A DNA stretch of 27,519 bases from JBHELG01 sp046263195 (GTDB taxonomy: Bacteria > Actinomycetota > Nitriliruptoria > Nitriliruptorales > JAHWKO01). The translations under genes were made by a program, and so were the position numbers. A model generated the notes under the pieces. The model saw only the letters and a list, made by a program, of their open reading frames with translations, was not told where the DNA came from and searched no databases. This document shows, piece by piece, positions 24,449 through 27,519 of this stretch (within the stretch, counting starts at the first letter, position 1; each line of letters starts with the position of its first letter). The stretch lies in contig JBHELG010000049.1 of the NCBI GenBank assembly GCA_046263195.1, forward strand, positions 1-27,519, in the 5' to 3' direction.

Positions 24449-26439
24449 GCCGCCACGTCGTTCAGGGTTCGCCGTGCCTCCGCCTCGCCGACGAGGCCAG
24501 CCGCGAACTCCTCGACCGGTACGCCCTTGCGCTGCTCTCCCTGATAGGGCCGGATCGACACGGTGCGCGCTTCGACCTCCTGGCCTCCCACCACCGCCTG
24601 ATACGGCACCTTCGCGACCTGCCCCTTGCGGATCTTCGCCCCTAGCGTGTCGTCGGAAGCATCGACCTCCACCCGCAGTCCCGCCTTCCGCAGCTCGGCT
24701 GCGACCTCGTCGGCGTAGGGCTGGAAGTCCGCCGCCACGGGCACGATATTGACCTGCACGGGTGCAAGCCACAGGGGGAACGCCCCGCCGAACGACTCGA
24801 GCATGACCGCGAAGAAGCGCTCGATCGAACCGAACAGCGCCCGGTGGATCATGTACGGGCGATGCGGCGAACCGTCCTCGGCGATGTAGGTGACGTCGAA
24901 GCGCTCGGGATTGTTGAAGTCGACCTGGATCGTGCTCAGCTGCCACTCGCGCCCGATGGCGTCGCGCGCATGCATGTCGATCTTCGGGCCGTAGAAGGCG
25001 CCCTCTCCCTGGTCGATCTGATAGCTGAGGCCGGCGCGCTGCACGGCTTCCGCGAGCGCCTTGGTGGCCAGCTCCCAGTCCTCGTCGCTACCGATCGCCT
25101 TGTGTGGTTGCGTGGAGATGGCGACGCGCGAGGGCCTTCCGAACCCGAAGTCGCGGTAGAGGTCGAGGGTGAAGCCGATCACCGCGACGACCTCGTCCAC
25201 GAGCTGATCGGGGCGGCAGAAGATGTGCGAATCGTCCTGGGTGAAGCCACGCGCCCGCAGCATGGCGCTGACGACCCCGGACTTCTCGTAGCGGTACACG
25301 GTGCCGAGCTCGAACAGCCGCAGCGGCAGCTCCCGATACGAGCGCGTCTTCGACTGGTAGGCGAGGATGTGGAAGGGGCAGTTCATCGGCTTGACGAAGT
25401 ACTCCGCGTTGTCGGCCGCCATCGCGGGGAACATCAGCTCGCGGTAGTAGTCGAGGTGTCCGGAGGTCTCCCACAGCACGCCTCGGGCGACGTGGGGGGT
25501 GTAGACCGGCTGGTAGCCGCGGGCCAGATGCTCTTCGCGAGCCCAGTCCTCCATGAGCTTGCGCACCATCGCGCCCTTCGGCAGCCAGATCACGATGCCG
25601 GGGCCGAGCTCTTCCGCGAAGTGGACGAGTTCGAGTTCGCGGCCCAGCCGGCGGTGGTCGCGCTTGCGGGCCTCCTCGAGCATGCGCAGATGCTGGTCGA
25701 GCGCTATACGGGACTCCCAGGCGGTGCCGTAGATGCGCTGCAGCATCGGCCGTGACTCGTCGCCGCGCCAGTACGCCCCGGCGGTTCGGAGCAGCCTGAA
25801 CGCGGGCACCCAGTCGCTCGACGGAATGTGAGGGCCGCGGCAAAGGTCCACCCAGCGTTCCTGTGCCTCGCCGTCCGCCTCCACGACGTTGCGGTAGACG
25901 ATGAAGGTCGGGCTGTCCTGTCCGTGGCCCTGCGCCACCTCGGAGGCGTCGACGTTCTCGATGATCTCCCGCTTGTAAGGCTGGTCCGCGAACAGGCGGA
26001 GAGCGGCGTCACGGGACAGCTCGTCGCGGCGGAAGCGCTGCCGCTCCGCAATGAGCTCGCACATCCGCTTCTCGATACGCTCGAGGTCTTCCGGGGTGAA
26101 GGGCTCGTCGACGTCGAAGTCGTAGTAGAAGCCGTCCTCAATGGGTGGGCCGATCGCGAACTTCGCGTCCGGGTAGAGGTCGGTCACCGCCTGGGCCATG
26201 AGGTGGGCCACGGAGTGGCGGAGGATCGCGCGACCTTCATCGCTGTCGGCTCGGATCGCCTCCACCTCCGCCCCATCGGGCACGACGCGATCGAGGTCCC
26301 ACGTCTCCCCGTCGACTCGTGCGGCGACGATCTGCCCCTGCCAGCGATCGAGCACACGCAGGGCCTCGCGCGCTGTAGCCCCGGACCGCAAGGTGGCGTG
26401 TTTCTCGCCGGCTCGAACGGCAACGGTGTCGTTGGTCAC
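24445..26439 (-). CDS. thrS: Threonyl-tRNA synthetase
   Basis: Class II synthetase for tRNA-Thr, 664 aa. It has an N-terminal TGS domain (about 1-64), then the editing domain with H75 and H79 in HSVAH and the CRGPH pair. The catalytic core carries zinc ligands Cys in MNCPFH, His in DDSHIFC and His in MIHRALFGS, plus motif 2 around GTVYRYEKSG. The C-terminal anticodon-binding domain is complete. The frame begins at a TTG at 26460, but the GTG at 26439 has a strong GGAGGAG five bases upstream. No T-box leader is recognisable before it. The stop overlaps the HIT start. Confidence 0.97.
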   Translation of the reverse strand: MTNDTVAVRAGEKHATLRSGATAREALRVLDRWQGQIVAARVDGETWDLDRVVPDGAEVEAIRADSDEGRAILRHSVAHLMAQAVTDLYPDAKFAIGPPIEDGFYYDFDVDEPFTPEDLERIEKRMCELIAERQRFRRDELSRDAALRLFADQPYKREIIENVDASEVAQGHGQDSPTFIVYRNVVEADGEAQERWVDLCRGPHIPSSDWVPAFRLLRTAGAYWRGDESRPMLQRIYGTAWESRIALDQHLRMLEEARKRDHRRLGRELELVHFAEELGPGIVIWLPKGAMVRKLMEDWAREEHLARGYQPVYTPHVARGVLWETSGHLDYYRELMFPAMAADNAEYFVKPMNCPFHILAYQSKTRSYRELPLRLFELGTVYRYEKSGVVSAMLRARGFTQDDSHIFCRPDQLVDEVVAVIGFTLDLYRDFGFGRPSRVAISTQPHKAIGSDEDWELATKALAEAVQRAGLSYQIDQGEGAFYGPKIDMHARDAIGREWQLSTIQVDFNNPERFDVTYIAEDGSPHRPYMIHRALFGSIERFFAVMLESFGGAFPLWLAPVQVNIVPVAADFQPYADEVAAELRKAGLRVEVDASDDTLGAKIRKGQVAKVPYQAVVGGQEVEARTVSIRPYQGEQRKGVPVEEFAAGLVGEAEARRTLNDVAA

Positions 26440-26459
26440 AGAAGCTCCTCCATCCTCCA

Positions 26460-26465
26460 AGGGTA
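26460..26465 (-). promoter_or_regulatory. Candidate -10 element for thrS-HIT
   Basis: TACCCT on the minus strand lies 20 bases before the thrS GTG. Transcription would start around 26452, leaving a short leader that still contains the GGAGGAG ribosome binding site. A -35 is not evident. This is the fourth upstream region in the window with this hexamer on the coding strand. Confidence 0.35.
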
Positions 26466-26530
26466 GCCAGCCCGCGGCACGTACCAGCGTGGATCGGGAC
26501 TGCCCCGAAATCCTGCGGCTTTACCTACCT

Positions 26531-26637
26531 GATTCGGGGTATTCAGCCGCTTTCGGAACTTCCTATCTTGTCCGCCGACGACCCTCGGGCCGCCTGTCAG
26601 CCGATGCGCTGAGGGCGCCGATTCGCCGGATTCAGCC
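26531..26637. repeat. Direct repeat pair in the thrS-antiporter gap
   Basis: An 18-base element, GATTCG-n4-ATTCAGCC, occurs at 26531-26548 and again at 26620-26637, identical at 15 of 18 positions and 89 bases apart. Both copies lie in the 236-base divergent gap between thrS and the antiporter gene. They could be regulator half-sites. No other feature was recognised in the gap. Confidence 0.6.
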
Positions 26638-26675
26638 ATACCCCTAGGAACAGAGGATCGCCCCCGGGGGAGCCG

Positions 26676-27519
26676 ATGAAGGTCATCCCGCCGCTGACCG
26701 GCCACGAACTGCTGCTGGTCGTCTTCCAGTTCGCGCTCCTGCTGCTCGTCGCTCGGGCGCTTGGAGGGTTCCTGGCCCACCGCTTCCAGATGCCGTCGGT
26801 GGTCGGCGAGCTGCTGGCCGGCTTCGTGCTCGGCCACTCGCTGTTCGGCAACCTCTTCCCCCGCGCCTTCAATGCCGTCTTCCCGCAGTCGACAACGCAG
26901 TTCCACCTCATCGAGGTGATCTCGTGGACCGGCGTCATCATGCTGCTCATCCTCATCGGCCTCGAGACCGACACCGAGCTCATCGTCCGCAAAGGCGCCG
27001 GATCCGCCTACATCTCGCTCGGTGGCATCATCGTGCCCTTCGCGAGCGGGTTCGCCCTGGCGTACGTCCTGCCGAACGAGTTTCTCGCCCAGCCCGGCAA
27101 GCGCTTCATCTTCGCGCTCTTCATCGGCACGGCCATGAGCATCTCGGCGGTCGCGATCATCGCGAAGATGTTCATCGAGATGGGCGTGATGCGCCGTGAC
27201 CTCGGTCAGATCACGCTCGCGGCCGGCATGATCGACGACACCGCGGGATGGATCCTCCTGTCGGTCGTCACGGGGATGGCCGCCAGCGGCCAGGCGAACC
27301 TGAAGTCCGCCGGGACGGCCGTCCTCTACGTGTTCCTCGTGCTCGTGTTCGCCTTCACGCTGGGCAGGAGGATCTTCCGCTGGGTCATGCGCTTCCTCCA
27401 CACCCACTTCGGCACGGACACCATGATGCTCACCGGCCTCATGGTGCTCGCCCTGCTGTTCGGTTCCCTCACCCACCTGCTGCATCTCGAAGCCGTGCTC
27501 GGCGCGTTCATCGCCGGGA
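26676..27519 (+). CDS. CPA2-family cation/proton antiporter, 3' end cut by window edge
   Basis: The frame is open from ATG 26676 to the window end (281 codons). The ATG has GGGGGAG three bases upstream. The protein is strongly hydrophobic, with about eight membrane spans visible. CPA2/KefB-type signatures are MPSVVGELLAGFVLG at 39-53, LILIGLETDTELI, the discontinuous-helix region TAMSISAVAIIAKMF, and an Asp-Asp pair (D187-D188 in MIDDTAGW) at the expected ion-binding site. It should exchange Na+ or K+ for protons across the cytoplasmic membrane; which ion is not readable, and any C-terminal regulatory domain is outside the window. It is divergent from thrS. Confidence 0.88.
   Translation, partial: MKVIPPLTGHELLLVVFQFALLLLVARALGGFLAHRFQMPSVVGELLAGFVLGHSLFGNLFPRAFNAVFPQSTTQFHLIEVISWTGVIMLLILIGLETDTELIVRKGAGSAYISLGGIIVPFASGFALAYVLPNEFLAQPGKRFIFALFIGTAMSISAVAIIAKMFIEMGVMRRDLGQITLAAGMIDDTAGWILLSVVTGMAASGQANLKSAGTAVLYVFLVLVFAFTLGRRIFRWVMRFLHTHFGTDTMMLTGLMVLALLFGSLTHLLHLEAVLGAFIAG

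Noticed and set aside
24449..24946. Long N-terminal extension of the HIT frame to 24946
   Set aside because: It overlaps the conserved C-terminal part of thrS and is Arg/Gly-rich shadow sequence; the GTGA junction at 24445-24448 gives a sensible start.
26436..27485. 349-codon minus-strand frame at the right end, rich in Asp, Glu, His and Arg
   Set aside because: It mirrors the antiporter gene. The plus-strand frame has clear CPA2 motifs and membrane spans, while the minus-strand product is a typical antisense composition artefact.
1..27519. CRISPR arrays, transposases, prophage genes, rRNA and tRNA genes
   Set aside because: Looked for along the window on both strands by eye; no repeat-spacer pattern, terminal inverted repeats, integrase-like protein or structural RNA was recognised.

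Overview
The window is one dense piece of a high-GC chromosome, and the gene content and order point to an actinobacterium (Actinomycetota). The strongest clue is a phosphatidylinositol mannoside block (pgsA, a PatA-like acyltransferase and pimA) next to thrS and a HIT gene. Downstream follow pdxS-pdxT, yebC, ruvCAB, yajC-secDF, apt, relA, a metallo-beta-lactamase hydrolase, hisS and aspS. From memory, this is the same relative order as the Mycobacterium tuberculosis Rv2614c-Rv2572c region, although several genes differ. The clade cannot be fixed from the sequence alone; a deep-branching, Acidimicrobiia-like lineage is a guess.

Layout, left to right. The end of a DUF4262 gene (+) meets aspS tail to tail. 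From there to about 13.9 kb everything is on the minus strand: ruvC-ruvA-ruvB, yajC-HD protein-secD-secF-apt-relA, then MBL hydrolase-hisS-aspS. A short plus-strand MmcQ/YjbR gene is divergent from ruvC, with a perfect LexA/SOS palindrome between them. Next (minus) come a probably frame-broken small membrane gene, yebC, pdxT, pdxS, a DUF3048 lipoprotein, pimA, the acyltransferase and pgsA. A plus-strand pair (an EF-G-like GTPase lacking the catalytic switch II histidine, and a 98-aa alpha/beta-barrel-like protein) sits between pgsA and HIT-thrS (minus). A CPA2-type cation/proton antiporter (+) runs off the right edge.

Functionally the window is mostly housekeeping: three aminoacyl-tRNA synthetases, stringent response and purine salvage (relA, apt), Sec export (yajC, secD, secF), recombination (ruvABC), PLP synthesis (pdxST) and PIM lipid synthesis. 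Nine neighbouring gene pairs share a 4-base ATGA/GTGA stop-start overlap, so translational coupling is pervasive. Several annotated starts were moved to internal GTG/ATG codons with good Shine-Dalgarno sequences.

No CRISPR array, insertion sequence, prophage, tRNA or rRNA was seen. I found no convincing new multi-gene system. The best leads are the SOS box, the fusA2-like/ABM-like insertion into the PIM block, the uncharacterised HD protein in the Sec operon, and the frame-broken small membrane gene after yebC.
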